From: Pseudomonadota bacterium
GTDB lineage: Bacteria > Desulfobacterota > Desulfovibrionia > Desulfovibrionales > Desulfomicrobiaceae
Direction: 5' to 3'
DNA: 64,000 nucleotides
Assembly (NCBI GenBank): GCA_018902545.1
Contig: JAHIQM010000013.1
Coordinates: 50,484 to 114,483 of the forward strand
Part shown: positions 35,337-44,103 of the stretch, one piece after another
Numbering within the stretch: position 1 is the first letter of the stretch
Layout of the letters: each line of letters starts with the position of its first letter
Translations under genes and position numbers: made by a program
The notes under the pieces: model-generated
Database searches by the model: none
Told to the model about the DNA's origin: nothing
The model's input: the letters and a program-made list of their open reading frames with translations, nothing else

Positions 35337-35891
35337 TCAGAGGCGGCAGGTATCTTTGATCTTGCGTCCGATTTCCCGGTACACATCGGAAAAACGGAGC
35401 AGACCGACCAGTTTCTTTCCGTCCATGACAAATAGGGAATCGTGCTTGAACATGACAAAACGGTGAAAAGCGCTGTTGAGGGTCGCTTCCTGTTCGATGA
35501 CCTGATGCGCCTTGGGCGCCTGGATGAAATCCTTGACCAGTACGTCCTTGGCCGTGGTGCACAGGTCGTCCAGAGGCTTGGCCCAGAGCACGGCCTGGTC
35601 CTTCATGGGCTGGATGACGTAGTCGAAGTTGCCGACATAGGCGCTGCTCTGTTCGTCCACCAGCTTCTCGTAATTCGGCTCCAAACCGCGAACCACATCT
35701 AAGGGAGAGAGCTTGCCGACGACCTTGTTTTCGCTGTCGGTGACCAGGAGGATGCGTTGCTCGCGTTTGCCGGACACATATTCATCCTGGGCGCGTTCCA
35801 GGGCCATGACCGCCCCGGAGAATGTCGCCGTGTCGGAAATTCTGGGGAATTTGGCGATGGGAACCATGAAGTCTTTTACGTGTTCTTCCAT
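35337..35891 (-). CDS. CBS-domain protein, second unit
   Basis: A 184-residue two-CBS protein homologous to the one at 27634: VKDFMVPIAKFPRISDTATF, VVGKLSPLDVVRGLEPNYEKL, the linker VLWAKPLDDLC and VKDFIQAPKAHQVIEQEATL followed by LVGLLRFSDVYREIG. The ATG at 35891 has AAGGAG upstream; a longer frame to 35993 adds unsupported sequence. It is the first gene of the second CBS/DASS unit and lies about 100 bases below a good sigma-54-type promoter. Adenine-nucleotide binding is typical for the fold; the actual ligand is unknown. Confidence 0.88.
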   Translation of the reverse strand: MEEHVKDFMVPIAKFPRISDTATFSGAVMALERAQDEYVSGKREQRILLVTDSENKVVGKLSPLDVVRGLEPNYEKLVDEQSSAYVGNFDYVIQPMKDQAVLWAKPLDDLCTTAKDVLVKDFIQAPKAHQVIEQEATLNSAFHRFVMFKHDSLFVMDGKKLVGLLRFSDVYREIGRKIKDTCRL

Positions 35892-36254
35892 GAGTATTCG
35901 CTCCTTGGGGTTGGGCAGGTCTGGAAGGTTGTGCACCACCTTCCTGACCGGCTGCTGTGATTGCCGTTTCAAAATGTTCCGATTAATCCGCAATAATCAT
36001 TTTCTGCTTAACAATCTCCGTGCCAAAGTGTTTGCTTGATGTATAAAATTTTGAATTAAATATCCGAAATATAATTATTATATATTTGTTAATAATTTCA
36101 CGAATATTTAAATTTGCACGATAAATTTCCTACAAGAAACGATGTTGCTTGAAATTATGCTGAATTTTTGTAATTTTTGCGTAATTTTTTCTTGTGAATG
36201 GCGCCGGACAGGTGTTATCTTGCAAGCAACGAAGGTTTCGCTTGGGGAGGGTGG
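35892..36254. promoter_or_regulatory. AT-rich divergent control region
   Basis: This 363-base gap between the second CBS gene (minus) and the membrane AAA+ regulator (plus) is strikingly AT-rich from about 36035 to 36200 in a GC-rich background, with A/T runs that suggest a curved or IHF-bound region between a sigma-54-type promoter and enhancer sites. No protein gene is supported inside it. Confidence 0.5.
36010..36027 (-). promoter_or_regulatory. Sigma-54-type promoter of the second CBS/DASS unit
   Basis: The minus strand reads TTTGGCACGGAGATTGTT. TGGCACG matches the -24 consensus fully, and TTGTT differs from TTGCT by one base with correct spacing. Predicted transcription start near 35998, about 105 bases before the CBS ATG. 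Confidence 0.7.
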
Positions 36255-38783
36255 ATGTTCAAATTTTCTTTCATTTCGGGGAACTCGCGTATCAGGCCTG
36301 ATCAGCCTCGTTCCGTGCGACGAAAATTGCGGACCCGGCTGCTCATCACCCTCATCCCGACTTCGCTCATCGTGCTGGCCCTCATGGGCTACGCAACCTA
36401 CTGGGCTTCCTCAGAATTCATCGGCGTTGCACTGGAGCGCAACTCCAAGCTCCATGCCGTAAACACCGCCCATGCTATTGAGTCCCTGCTTGAAAGGTGC
36501 AAGAGGCATCTGCTTTTCACGGCTCGCAACCCCCTGACCGGGAATGGAATGGAAAAGTTTTTGAACGATTTGCGGGATCTGGAGGGACTCGAATTTCCGG
36601 AATTCGGGTATATTCCCAGAATTCAGTCCGAGTCGATGGTGTTTGTTTCTCGCGCAGGGGTCACTCGGCGTTTAAGCGATGCTGAGGTCGGGAATATTCG
36701 TCCGGGTCCGGCGCTCCTGCATGAACAGGCCGGGGCCTTGAAGGTCGGTGACGTGTGGGTGTCGGATTTTGGTGAAGTGGAGGCACCCTTTCCCTCCATC
36801 GACAATCCCGCCGCGCGAGTGGCTTTGAAATCATTACGCATGATAACTCCGCATGCCGACTCAGAAGGGAGGATCACGGGGTTTGTGTATCTGGCCGTGG
36901 ACGCGCAAACCGTCCGTAACATTCTGTCTTTGTATGATTCCAGTCAATCTCCGGTCTTCGCTTTTGCCCGTGATCCCAAATTCCAGCGGTATACGTATTT
37001 TTTTGATTACCATGGGTGGGTTTTATTCCAGTCCGAGTCAGACCCGTACTCCTCCGGCCCGCTCCGTACCCTGGAAATCCGTTCAACATTTCAGGGAACG
37101 CTTGGCAGGCCGGGGTTTCCAGAAGCGTTCCGGCCATTGGAAAACACAGAAGGCTACTGGGAGATCGTGGCAGATGTGCAGGCTGGCAAAAAAAATATTT
37201 TGCGGTCGGTGGGCCGTGCGGAGATTGCTTCGCACTACCGGGATCATTTCCTGGCCTATGCCCCGGTCAGTGTAAACCTGAGCGCCGAGGGCGCAGCGAC
37301 CGTCATTGGCGGAGTGGCCTACGAGGACAGGAGTGTGCTCATCGGGCATGCGGGCTACAAGCATATCGACGTCATGCTGGGCATCAGTGCCATCGCCGTT
37401 GTGTTCCTGATACTGGCCATCGCCCTGGTGGCCAGGGGCACCACCCTGGGGTTGGTGGAATTGGCCTACGCGGTGAAAAACCTGAACGAAAAGGGCGAGT
37501 GGCATGAGGTGCAGCTTTATGAAACCGGCTATGAAGCCGAGATGATAAAGGAATCCATCAATTCCATGATCCGGACGCTGCGCACACAATTCGAGGAGAT
37601 CAAATCCAAGGATCTGAAGATCGAGTCAGTTGCCCTCAAGGAGCCGGCTGAACTGAGCATCGAGCGACTCTCGCCCTTGGCCGACGACGTCTTCCCGGAA
37701 TTCGTGGGCGCGGGACCCTTTATGCAGCAGATGAAGCGCGATATCTCTAAAGCCAGCCTGGTCGATGTGGACGTGCTCATCGAGGGTGAGACCGGCACCG
37801 GCAAGCAGCTAGCCGCCGAAGCCGTGCATCGGCTTTCACATCGAGTCGACAAGCCGTTCATTTCAATAAACTGTGGTGAACTTGATGAGAATCTGTTGCT
37901 GGATTCGTTGTTCGGTCATGTCAAAGGCGCTTTTACCGATGGCAAGGGGGATCGACGGGGCGCGTTCCTGGAAGCTGACGGGGGCACCCTTTTTCTGGAC
38001 GAGATCCAGTCGGCGTCGCTCAAGGTCCAGCAGGCCCTGTTGCGCGCCCTGTCTTTGCGCAAGATCAAGCCGCTGGGCAGTGACAAGGATATTGACGTCA
38101 ACGTGCGTCTGATCACTGCTACCAACATGGACCTCAAGAAATTGATCAGTGCGGGAAAATTCCGCGAAGACCTTTTCTACCGGCTCAAAGTCATCACCAT
38201 CCAGACTCCGCCTCTGCGTGATCAGCGCCAGAACATTCCGGCCCTGGCCATGTATTTTTTGAAGGAAGGGGAGCGCATGGCCGGCAGGAGCGGACTGGCA
38301 TTGTCCCGCGGCGCCCTCAAAGCCCTTGTTTCCTATTCCTGGCCGGGAAATATCCGTGAACTCAAGCATCTGATCATCACGGCCGCCGTCATGGCCGAGG
38401 GCAACGTGATCCAGGCCGAACAGCTTGGAATAACCGTCAGCGCTGAAGACATGGTACAGGTTTTGGAACAGGGGCAAAGCCCCCTGTTTCCCGTTCAGGA
38501 GGCAGGGGTCGCAGAGCAGTCAGAGATCAGTGGTAATGGAGTGAGTCAGGTCGAAACTGCCTTCCCGGAAGATTTGAACCGCCGCCAGGTACTGGCTTGT
38601 AAATATGTGCGCGAGCACGGCAGCATCACGAGCAAGGAACTCATCGATCTTTTGGAGGCCACTATTTCCAAGCGAACCGCCGGGTATGACATTCAAGGCC
38701 TGGTCGACCGGGGGCTGCTCGTCAAGAAAGGGCGTGGCCCCTCGACCCGCTACGTGCGGCCCACCCGGGAGGATAATGCTTGA
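36255..38783 (+). CDS. membrane-anchored AAA+ regulator with winged-helix-like end
   Basis: An 842-residue regulator. Membrane helices at about 28-49 and 374-394 flank a 325-residue periplasmic sensor (double-Cache-like). A short HAMP-like linker leads to a sigma-54-activator AAA+ domain: Walker A GETGTGK 511-517, GAFTDG at 558-563 where GAFTGA is usual, Walker B GGTLFLDE 576-583, FREDLFYRLKV and WPGNIRELKH. The C-terminus is not Fis-like; about 775-836 (RRQVLACKYVREHGSITSKELIDLL...LVKKGRGPSTRYV) resembles a winged helix. The start at 36255 has GGGGAGG. A direct membrane sensor-to-promoter activator is likely, perhaps for the divergent promoter at 36010. Confidence 0.88.
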   Translation: MFKFSFISGNSRIRPDQPRSVRRKLRTRLLITLIPTSLIVLALMGYATYWASSEFIGVALERNSKLHAVNTAHAIESLLERCKRHLLFTARNPLTGNGMEKFLNDLRDLEGLEFPEFGYIPRIQSESMVFVSRAGVTRRLSDAEVGNIRPGPALLHEQAGALKVGDVWVSDFGEVEAPFPSIDNPAARVALKSLRMITPHADSEGRITGFVYLAVDAQTVRNILSLYDSSQSPVFAFARDPKFQRYTYFFDYHGWVLFQSESDPYSSGPLRTLEIRSTFQGTLGRPGFPEAFRPLENTEGYWEIVADVQAGKKNILRSVGRAEIASHYRDHFLAYAPVSVNLSAEGAATVIGGVAYEDRSVLIGHAGYKHIDVMLGISAIAVVFLILAIALVARGTTLGLVELAYAVKNLNEKGEWHEVQLYETGYEAEMIKESINSMIRTLRTQFEEIKSKDLKIESVALKEPAELSIERLSPLADDVFPEFVGAGPFMQQMKRDISKASLVDVDVLIEGETGTGKQLAAEAVHRLSHRVDKPFISINCGELDENLLLDSLFGHVKGAFTDGKGDRRGAFLEADGGTLFLDEIQSASLKVQQALLRALSLRKIKPLGSDKDIDVNVRLITATNMDLKKLISAGKFREDLFYRLKVITIQTPPLRDQRQNIPALAMYFLKEGERMAGRSGLALSRGALKALVSYSWPGNIRELKHLIITAAVMAEGNVIQAEQLGITVSAEDMVQVLEQGQSPLFPVQEAGVAEQSEISGNGVSQVETAFPEDLNRRQVLACKYVREHGSITSKELIDLLEATISKRTAGYDIQGLVDRGLLVKKGRGPSTRYVRPTREDNA

Positions 38784-38926
38784 TCGCCTGTGCCTGATGC
38801 CGGTTTAGAAATCATGAGCAGGTCATCCTGCTGTTGCTTCCGGTGCCGTGCTCATATATGCAGTGACCGCTCGGATGAAAATCGTGTTTTACAGGATGGT
38901 TGGATTTTTTGCGTGGGGTAAGGACT

Positions 38927-40594
38927 ATGTCAATTTTCGGGCTAAAAGATCTCGGCACCAAGATCGCCATCACGGCCCTGTGCTTCTCCCTGATTCCGCT
39001 CATCGGTCTTGGCGTGACCATGTACTCCATGTTCGCCTCCGCATACCACACCAAGGTTCGCGCCAACCTCATCACCCTGGCCGAGAACAAGCGCCAGGGC
39101 ATCGATCTCTTTTTGCGTGAGCAGGTCGCGCAGTTGCGTACCGTCGCCTATTCCCATTCCGTTGACGAACTTTCCTCCCAGGATAAGCTCGACTCCATCC
39201 TGACCACCATGCAGCTTGGGTCCCGTACATTCATCGACGTCGGACTGATTAACGAGGAGGGCATGCACGTCAGCTATTCCGGCCCCTACAACCTCTACCA
39301 GGCTAACTACAAGAACGAGGACTGGTTCAACCAGGTCATGGTGCGCAAGATTTACGTGTCTGACGTGTTCGAGGGCTTTCGCGGTTTTCCGCACATGGTC
39401 ATTGCCATAAAGAAGCAGGAAAAAGGACGGGTCTGGATTCTGCGGGCGACCATTGATTCCGATATTTTCGATTCCCTGGTGCGCTGGTTGCAAATCGGAG
39501 ACAGCGGGGATGCCTATCTGGTCAACCGGGCCGGAGATCTGCAGACGCGGCCTCGGTTTGGCAACAAGAGTAAGGACGTCTACGCCTCGTTTCTCGGCTC
39601 CCCTTTTTCCGGGGCCAGGACCGCTGAATTCGAATCCCAGAAGAGGAAGATTTTCGTCGGCGGGATCTGGCTGGAGCAGAAGGACTGGCTGCTGGTCATC
39701 GAAGAGGACATGCGCGGCGAACTGCAGCCTCTTTTTGAAACCCAGGCCGCAACCTGGGCCGTGGTGGGCAGCGGCATCGCCTTTATCATCATCGGCACGC
39801 TCCTGATCACGCGCATGATCGTTGCGCAACAGGACCGCAGCAACCGGGAGCAGGCGCAGCTCAACGAAGAGTTGATCCAGTCCAGCAAGATGGCGGCGCT
39901 TGGCAAGCTTGCCGCCGGGGTGGCTCACGAAGTCAACAATCCCCTGGCCGTCATCCGCGAAAAGGCGGGCTGGATGCGCGATCTCCTGGAAGAAGAGGAT
40001 GTCGGGAAGAGTCCCAATTTCCAGGAATTCGAGGATGCTGTGGACAAGATCGAACAGCATGTGGAACGGGCCGGAAACGTCGTGCATCGCATGCTGGGTT
40101 TTGCCCGGCGCATGGAGCCGGTCTGTAACGACCTTTACGTCAACGACATCCTCAAGCAGACCACCGCCTTCCTGGATAACGAGATCCGCTTTCGTAACAT
40201 CGAACTTGTCTGGAATCTTGCCTCGGACCTGCCAACCATCCAGTCTGATGCCGCCCAGATCCAGCAGGTCATTCTGAACCTGTTCAACAACGCCATCGAC
40301 GCCATAGACCGCAACGGTCACATCACCGTGACCACCGGGTATGATGCGGTGATGGAGATGGTCAGCATCAGTCTGCGCGACGATGGACCGGGTATGGACA
40401 AGGATGTGCAGAAGCGTATTTTCGATCCGTTCTTCACTACGAAAAAGGTGGGCGAGGGTACGGGCCTTGGTCTGTCCATAAGCTACTCCATCATCAATAA
40501 ATTGGGGGGCAGTATCCGTTTCGAGAGTGAAGAAGGACAGGGTACGGAATTTGTAATTCATTTGCCGGTGAAGCATCATGACAGAAAAGAATAA
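38927..40594 (+). CDS. double-Cache sensor histidine kinase
   Basis: A 555-residue sensor kinase with membrane helices at about 13-37 and 276-298, a periplasmic dCache-type sensor (GDSGDAYLVNRAGDLQTRP near residue 191), and a kinase core: H-box [12 protein letters not shown] with His334, N-box VILNLFNNAIDAI, G1 RDDGPGM, F-box IFDPFFTTKK, G2 GTGLGLSI. Architecture and H-box match the kinase at 30470, so the two are paralogues. The start at 38927 has GGGGTAAGG. The response-regulator gene overlaps its end by 17 bases, making a cognate pair. No HAMP domain is evident. Confidence 0.93.
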   Translation: MSIFGLKDLGTKIAITALCFSLIPLIGLGVTMYSMFASAYHTKVRANLITLAENKRQGIDLFLREQVAQLRTVAYSHSVDELSSQDKLDSILTTMQLGSRTFIDVGLINEEGMHVSYSGPYNLYQANYKNEDWFNQVMVRKIYVSDVFEGFRGFPHMVIAIKKQEKGRVWILRATIDSDIFDSLVRWLQIGDSGDAYLVNRAGDLQTRPRFGNKSKDVYASFLGSPFSGARTAEFESQKRKIFVGGIWLEQKDWLLVIEEDMRGELQPLFETQAATWAVVGSGIAFIIIGTLLITRMIVAQQDRSNREQAQLNEELIQSSKMAALGKLAAGVAHEVNNPLAVIREKAGWMRDLLEEEDVGKSPNFQEFEDAVDKIEQHVERAGNVVHRMLGFARRMEPVCNDLYVNDILKQTTAFLDNEIRFRNIELVWNLASDLPTIQSDAAQIQQVILNLFNNAIDAIDRNGHITVTTGYDAVMEMVSISLRDDGPGMDKDVQKRIFDPFFTTKKVGEGTGLGLSISYSIINKLGGSIRFESEEGQGTEFVIHLPVKHHDRKE

Positions 40595-40991
40595 CAGCCA
40601 GATTGCGCCCGTGCACACGGGACCTTCGGTATTGGTCGTGGATGACGAGCAGGATTTTGTCGAAACCCTGGTCAAGCGTCTGGAGCGCAGGGGCTTCAAG
40701 GTTACCGGAGTCGGCAGTGGCCAGGATGCATTGCTGAAGCTGGGAGAGACCAAATTCGACGTGGTTATCCTTGATGTGATGATGCCCGGCATGGACGGGA
40801 TTGAAACCTTGCGCGAGATCAAATTGGCCTGGCCCAAGATTCAGGTCATCCTGCTCTCGGGTCATGGTGGAGAGGAGATGGGTATGCGCGGCATGGCTTA
40901 CGGGGCCTATGCCTACCTGCTCAAACCCGTGTCCCTGAAGATCGTGGTGGAGACGGCGTACATGGCTTTTGAAGAAGGCGGACTCCGTTAA
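40578..40991 (+). CDS. response regulator, receiver only
   Basis: A 137-residue receiver: VLVVDDEQDF, phosphoacceptor D66 (VVILDVMMPG), LLSGHGGEE in place of the usual LTGH, and Lys in YLLKPVSLK. A polar tail of about 16 residues precedes the domain. There is no output domain. It overlaps the end of the kinase gene by 17 bases, so the two are translationally linked and almost certainly partners. Output is likely by phosphotransfer to, or contact with, another protein of the cluster. Confidence 0.92.
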   Translation: MTEKNNSQIAPVHTGPSVLVVDDEQDFVETLVKRLERRGFKVTGVGSGQDALLKLGETKFDVVILDVMMPGMDGIETLREIKLAWPKIQVILLSGHGGEEMGMRGMAYGAYAYLLKPVSLKIVVETAYMAFEEGGLR

Positions 40992-41000
40992 CGGATCAGC

Positions 41001-42680
41001 ATGCGACAACACACCAGACAGACCATAAAGCGTAATTTTTTCGCTGCCCTGATGCTCGCCCCCTTCATTCCGGTGGTAATGGCGCTGGGCACTGGCGGGT
41101 ATCTGTTCTGGAACCATGCCCAGCAAGGCGTGCTGGACCGGTTGACCCTGCTTTCGACGCATTATGCGTCCCTGCTCGATCGCTACATGGATGACTGTCT
41201 TGGTGATATGGCGCTGATCGGGGCCGGGCTGACCCTTAATACCCAGTCGCCCGACCTGCGAGAAATTCTTGAAAGGTTGACCGACAAGCGCAAGGAAGTC
41301 GTGGATGTGGCTCTCGTGGACGCGTCCGGGGCGGTGCATGCCTACGCCGGACCTTCTGTGTACAAGGGCACGCATGTGGAGCCCGGACGTTGGCTGGATG
41401 AGGCCCTTGAGCGTGGAAGCAGCATCAGCGGAGTCGTGGCCGGCCAGATGGGGCTGCCGCATTATGTCATGGCCAAAAGATTTTCCCACTCCGAGGAAAC
41501 CTTCGTGCTGCGCATGTCGCTGGACCCGGAAGCGTTTACGCGCATGCTCATGGGCGTGCGCGATGACGGCGTCGATGTCTTTCTCATCAATCGCAAGGGC
41601 GAGGTCATCGCCGGGAGTGGCGGGCAGATTCTGACCCGCGAGCGTGAACTCATCGATCCCGTATTTTTAAGCCGCATCGGCACCGCATTCTGGGATCCGA
41701 CTTCAAACGCGGCCTATTCCAGCCGGGTGATGCGGAACGCGGGCTGGATACTGGCTGCACGCAAACATTCCCCAACCCTGTTCCGGGCCACGGATTCGGC
41801 CTTCCTTTTTCTGGGGTTGTCCGTGCTTGGCGGGGGCATCATCGTTTTACTGTCTTCCCTTTACCTGACCGGATTTGTGGAAAAAATGCTCCAGCAGCGC
41901 GACGACGAGCGTGAAAAGCTGCGCGAGCAGCTTTACCGGGCTGGCCGCCTGGCCGAGTTGGGTGAAATGGCCGCCGGTTTCGCCCACGAGATCAACAACC
42001 CCCTGCAAATAATGAAGAGCGATCAGGCCTACATCGAGATGCTCTTGCAAGACTTCCGGGAAAGGGCCGGTGAAGATGGAGAATTTCTTGGCGATGTGAA
42101 CGAAATGGGCACCAGCATCAATCAGATCAAGGTGCAGATTGACCGCTGCGCGCGCATTACCCATTCCATTCTCAGTTTCGGACGGGCGGGGAACGCTGAG
42201 GCACAGAACATCGATCTGGCCAAATTCGTTCCCGAGGTGCTGACCATGATTCAAAAAAAGATTCAGCTCAGCAACATAAGCATGCGGGTCAACTTTCCTT
42301 CTGCACGCCTTGTCGTGAACGTCGATTCTGCGCGTCTGCAGCAGGTGCTGCTCAATCTGCTCAACAACGCCATCTACGCCATCGGAGAGGTTGCCGGGAC
42401 CAGACCCGGAGAAATAGAACTGTCCTGCGCCGCCGAAAGCCCGGGCAAGGTGCGCATCTCCATCCGCGACAACGGCTTGGGGATTGCCGAGGATCAGCAA
42501 CATCTGATTTTCACGCCCTTCTTCACCACCAAGCCCGCAGGCAGCGGGACGGGGCTAGGGCTGTCCGTATGCCACGGGATTGTGGACAGCATGAAAGGTG
42601 TATTGGATTTCACGAGCGTCAAAGGGCAGGGATCGACATTTTTTCTCATTCTGCCGAGGGTTTCGTCCTCGAGCACTTGA
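41001..42680 (+). CDS. membrane sensor histidine kinase
   Basis: A 559-residue kinase with membrane helices at about 13-37 and 264-291, a periplasmic Cache-like sensor (VDVFLINRKGEVIAGSG near residue 191), and the kinase boxes GFAHEINNPLQI (His329), VLLNLLNNAIYAI, IRDNGLGIA, IFTPFFTTKP and GTGLGLSVCHG. It starts 9 bases after the receiver gene, so the set kinase-receiver-kinase is one operon. It is related to the kinases at 30470 and 38927 but more divergent in the sensor. The ligand is unknown; Cache sensors commonly bind small carboxylates or amino acids. Confidence 0.93.
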   Translation: MRQHTRQTIKRNFFAALMLAPFIPVVMALGTGGYLFWNHAQQGVLDRLTLLSTHYASLLDRYMDDCLGDMALIGAGLTLNTQSPDLREILERLTDKRKEVVDVALVDASGAVHAYAGPSVYKGTHVEPGRWLDEALERGSSISGVVAGQMGLPHYVMAKRFSHSEETFVLRMSLDPEAFTRMLMGVRDDGVDVFLINRKGEVIAGSGGQILTRERELIDPVFLSRIGTAFWDPTSNAAYSSRVMRNAGWILAARKHSPTLFRATDSAFLFLGLSVLGGGIIVLLSSLYLTGFVEKMLQQRDDEREKLREQLYRAGRLAELGEMAAGFAHEINNPLQIMKSDQAYIEMLLQDFRERAGEDGEFLGDVNEMGTSINQIKVQIDRCARITHSILSFGRAGNAEAQNIDLAKFVPEVLTMIQKKIQLSNISMRVNFPSARLVVNVDSARLQQVLLNLLNNAIYAIGEVAGTRPGEIELSCAAESPGKVRISIRDNGLGIAEDQQHLIFTPFFTTKPAGSGTGLGLSVCHGIVDSMKGVLDFTSVKGQGSTFFLILPRVSSSST

Positions 42681-42752
42681 GGCAGGCCGCCTTTCCGCCG
42701 TATTTTTTGCGAGCGGTTGTCGTTGGATGTCCGAGCTTACGAAGAGGTGATC

Positions 42753-43142
42753 ATGGATGATGCATTGCGGGTTCTGCTTGTAGACGACGAGGAGAGCTAT
42801 CTGGAAACCGCCGCCAAGATATTTCGGCGCAAGGGCGTTGATGTCGAGCTGTGCTCCATCGGCAAGGATGTGGTTGCCATACTCAAAGAAAAAAAATGTC
42901 AGGTGGTCGTGCTTGACCTGAAGATGCCCGGCATGACCGGGCAGGAAGTGTTGCGCGAAATCAAGGGCAGCCTGCCGGCCGTCCAGGTGATCATCCTCAC
43001 CGGACACGCCACGTCCGACGACGCTGCCGTATGCCTGACCAGCGGAGCCTTCGATTTTCTGATCAAACCTGTGGAGATGAGCCACCTCATGGACAGGATC
43101 AGGACCGCTTACGAGATGTGGAAACTGGCTCCGGAAAGTTGA
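42753..43142 (+). CDS. response regulator, receiver only
   Basis: A 129-residue receiver: LLVDDEESYL, D55 in VVVLDLKMPG, VIILTGHATSDD and Lys in FLIKPVEMSHL. No output domain. The start at 42753 has AGAGGTGA upstream; an earlier in-frame start at 42717 adds twelve residues without a site. It follows the kinase at 41001 by 72 bases and is its likely partner. Confidence 0.92.
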   Translation: MDDALRVLLVDDEESYLETAAKIFRRKGVDVELCSIGKDVVAILKEKKCQVVVLDLKMPGMTGQEVLREIKGSLPAVQVIILTGHATSDDAAVCLTSGAFDFLIKPVEMSHLMDRIRTAYEMWKLAPES

Positions 43143-43176
43143 TGTTTTCGCGAGGCAGGAGAAAAGGAGTTTCTGC

Positions 43177-44079
43177 GTGAAAAGGCCTCATGTTGTGATT
43201 GTCGACGACGAAGCGCGTTTTCGGGATACGATGGCGAAGATCCTTGAACACAAGGGGTTCATGGTAAGTTTGGTGGAAAGCGGCGAACAGGCACTGGAGT
43301 TTTTGGAAACCATCAACCCCGATGTCCTCTTGCTGGACCTGCGCATGTCCGGCCTGAACGGAGATGAGGCCTTGCCGCGCATCCTGGCCATGAAACCCGG
43401 GATCAGGGTCATTGTCCTCACCGGGCACGGCGAGGAGTCCTCGGCGCGCAAAGCCCAAGCGGCCGGGGCTTTCGACTACCTGTGCAAGCCCTGCGATGTG
43501 GATGTCCTGGTGGCCCGCATCCATGACGCCGTAGACATCATTTTCGACAAGTCCCAGCGGGAGAGAACGGTGGGTGAGCTGATGATCGCCATCGACGAAT
43601 ACACCTGCGTGCAGGCGTCAAGCACGGTCAGGGAGGGCATCGAGCGCCTCAAGGTCGCGTCGGAGAATTTCATCTCCACCGGGCTGATCATGGAATGCGG
43701 ACATCGTGCCGTGCTGGTCTTCGAAGGCGAGGAGCTGGTGGGGGTGCTGAACATGCGCAATCTCATCGAGGCACTCCGCCCGGACTACGTTGCTTTTGAA
43801 CACGGTTCGCAGTTTTCGTGCGTCAAGTTTTCCTCCATGTTCTGGCAGGGGCTGTTCAATGCCCGGGTGCGCGACCTTGAGTCCAAATGCGTGCGCGACA
43901 TCATGAACCCAAGGCCCCCGGTGGTGGACTGCGAAGCCACCCTGATGCAGGTGGCTGATCTCCTGTGCGCCGAAAACCGCCGGCGTGTGGCCGTTGCGCA
44001 GGAAGGCAGGATTGTCGGCGTGGTGCGCGAGCAGGAGCTTTTTCACGAGATTTCACGCCAGGTCCTGCAGCGCGTTTGA
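43177..44079 (+). CDS. receiver-CBS fusion regulator
   Basis: A 300-residue protein joining an N-terminal receiver (VIVDDEARF, D54 in VLLLDLRMSG, LTGHGEES, Lys in YLCKPCD) to a pair of CBS motifs: about 132-190 (GELMIAIDEYTCVQASSTVREGIERL...LVGVLNMRNLIEALRPDYV) and about 236-300 (CVRDIMNPRPPVVDCEATLMQVADLL...IVGVVREQELFHEIS). The CBS half resembles the free-standing CBS proteins at 27634 and 35337, with the same linker position. Starts with GTG after AAAAGGAG. It closes the plus-strand signalling operon and may connect phosphorylation with ligand sensing. Confidence 0.88.
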   Translation: MKRPHVVIVDDEARFRDTMAKILEHKGFMVSLVESGEQALEFLETINPDVLLLDLRMSGLNGDEALPRILAMKPGIRVIVLTGHGEESSARKAQAAGAFDYLCKPCDVDVLVARIHDAVDIIFDKSQRERTVGELMIAIDEYTCVQASSTVREGIERLKVASENFISTGLIMECGHRAVLVFEGEELVGVLNMRNLIEALRPDYVAFEHGSQFSCVKFSSMFWQGLFNARVRDLESKCVRDIMNPRPPVVDCEATLMQVADLLCAENRRRVAVAQEGRIVGVVREQELFHEISRQVLQRV

Positions 44080-44103
44080 TGAGCCGTCAGTGGCCTCGCG
44101 GCG

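Noticed and set aside
38942..40837. 631-codon minus-strand frame opposite the kinase and receiver at 38.9-40.8 kb
   Set aside because: It spans the complement of two well-supported signalling genes and has no protein-family features.
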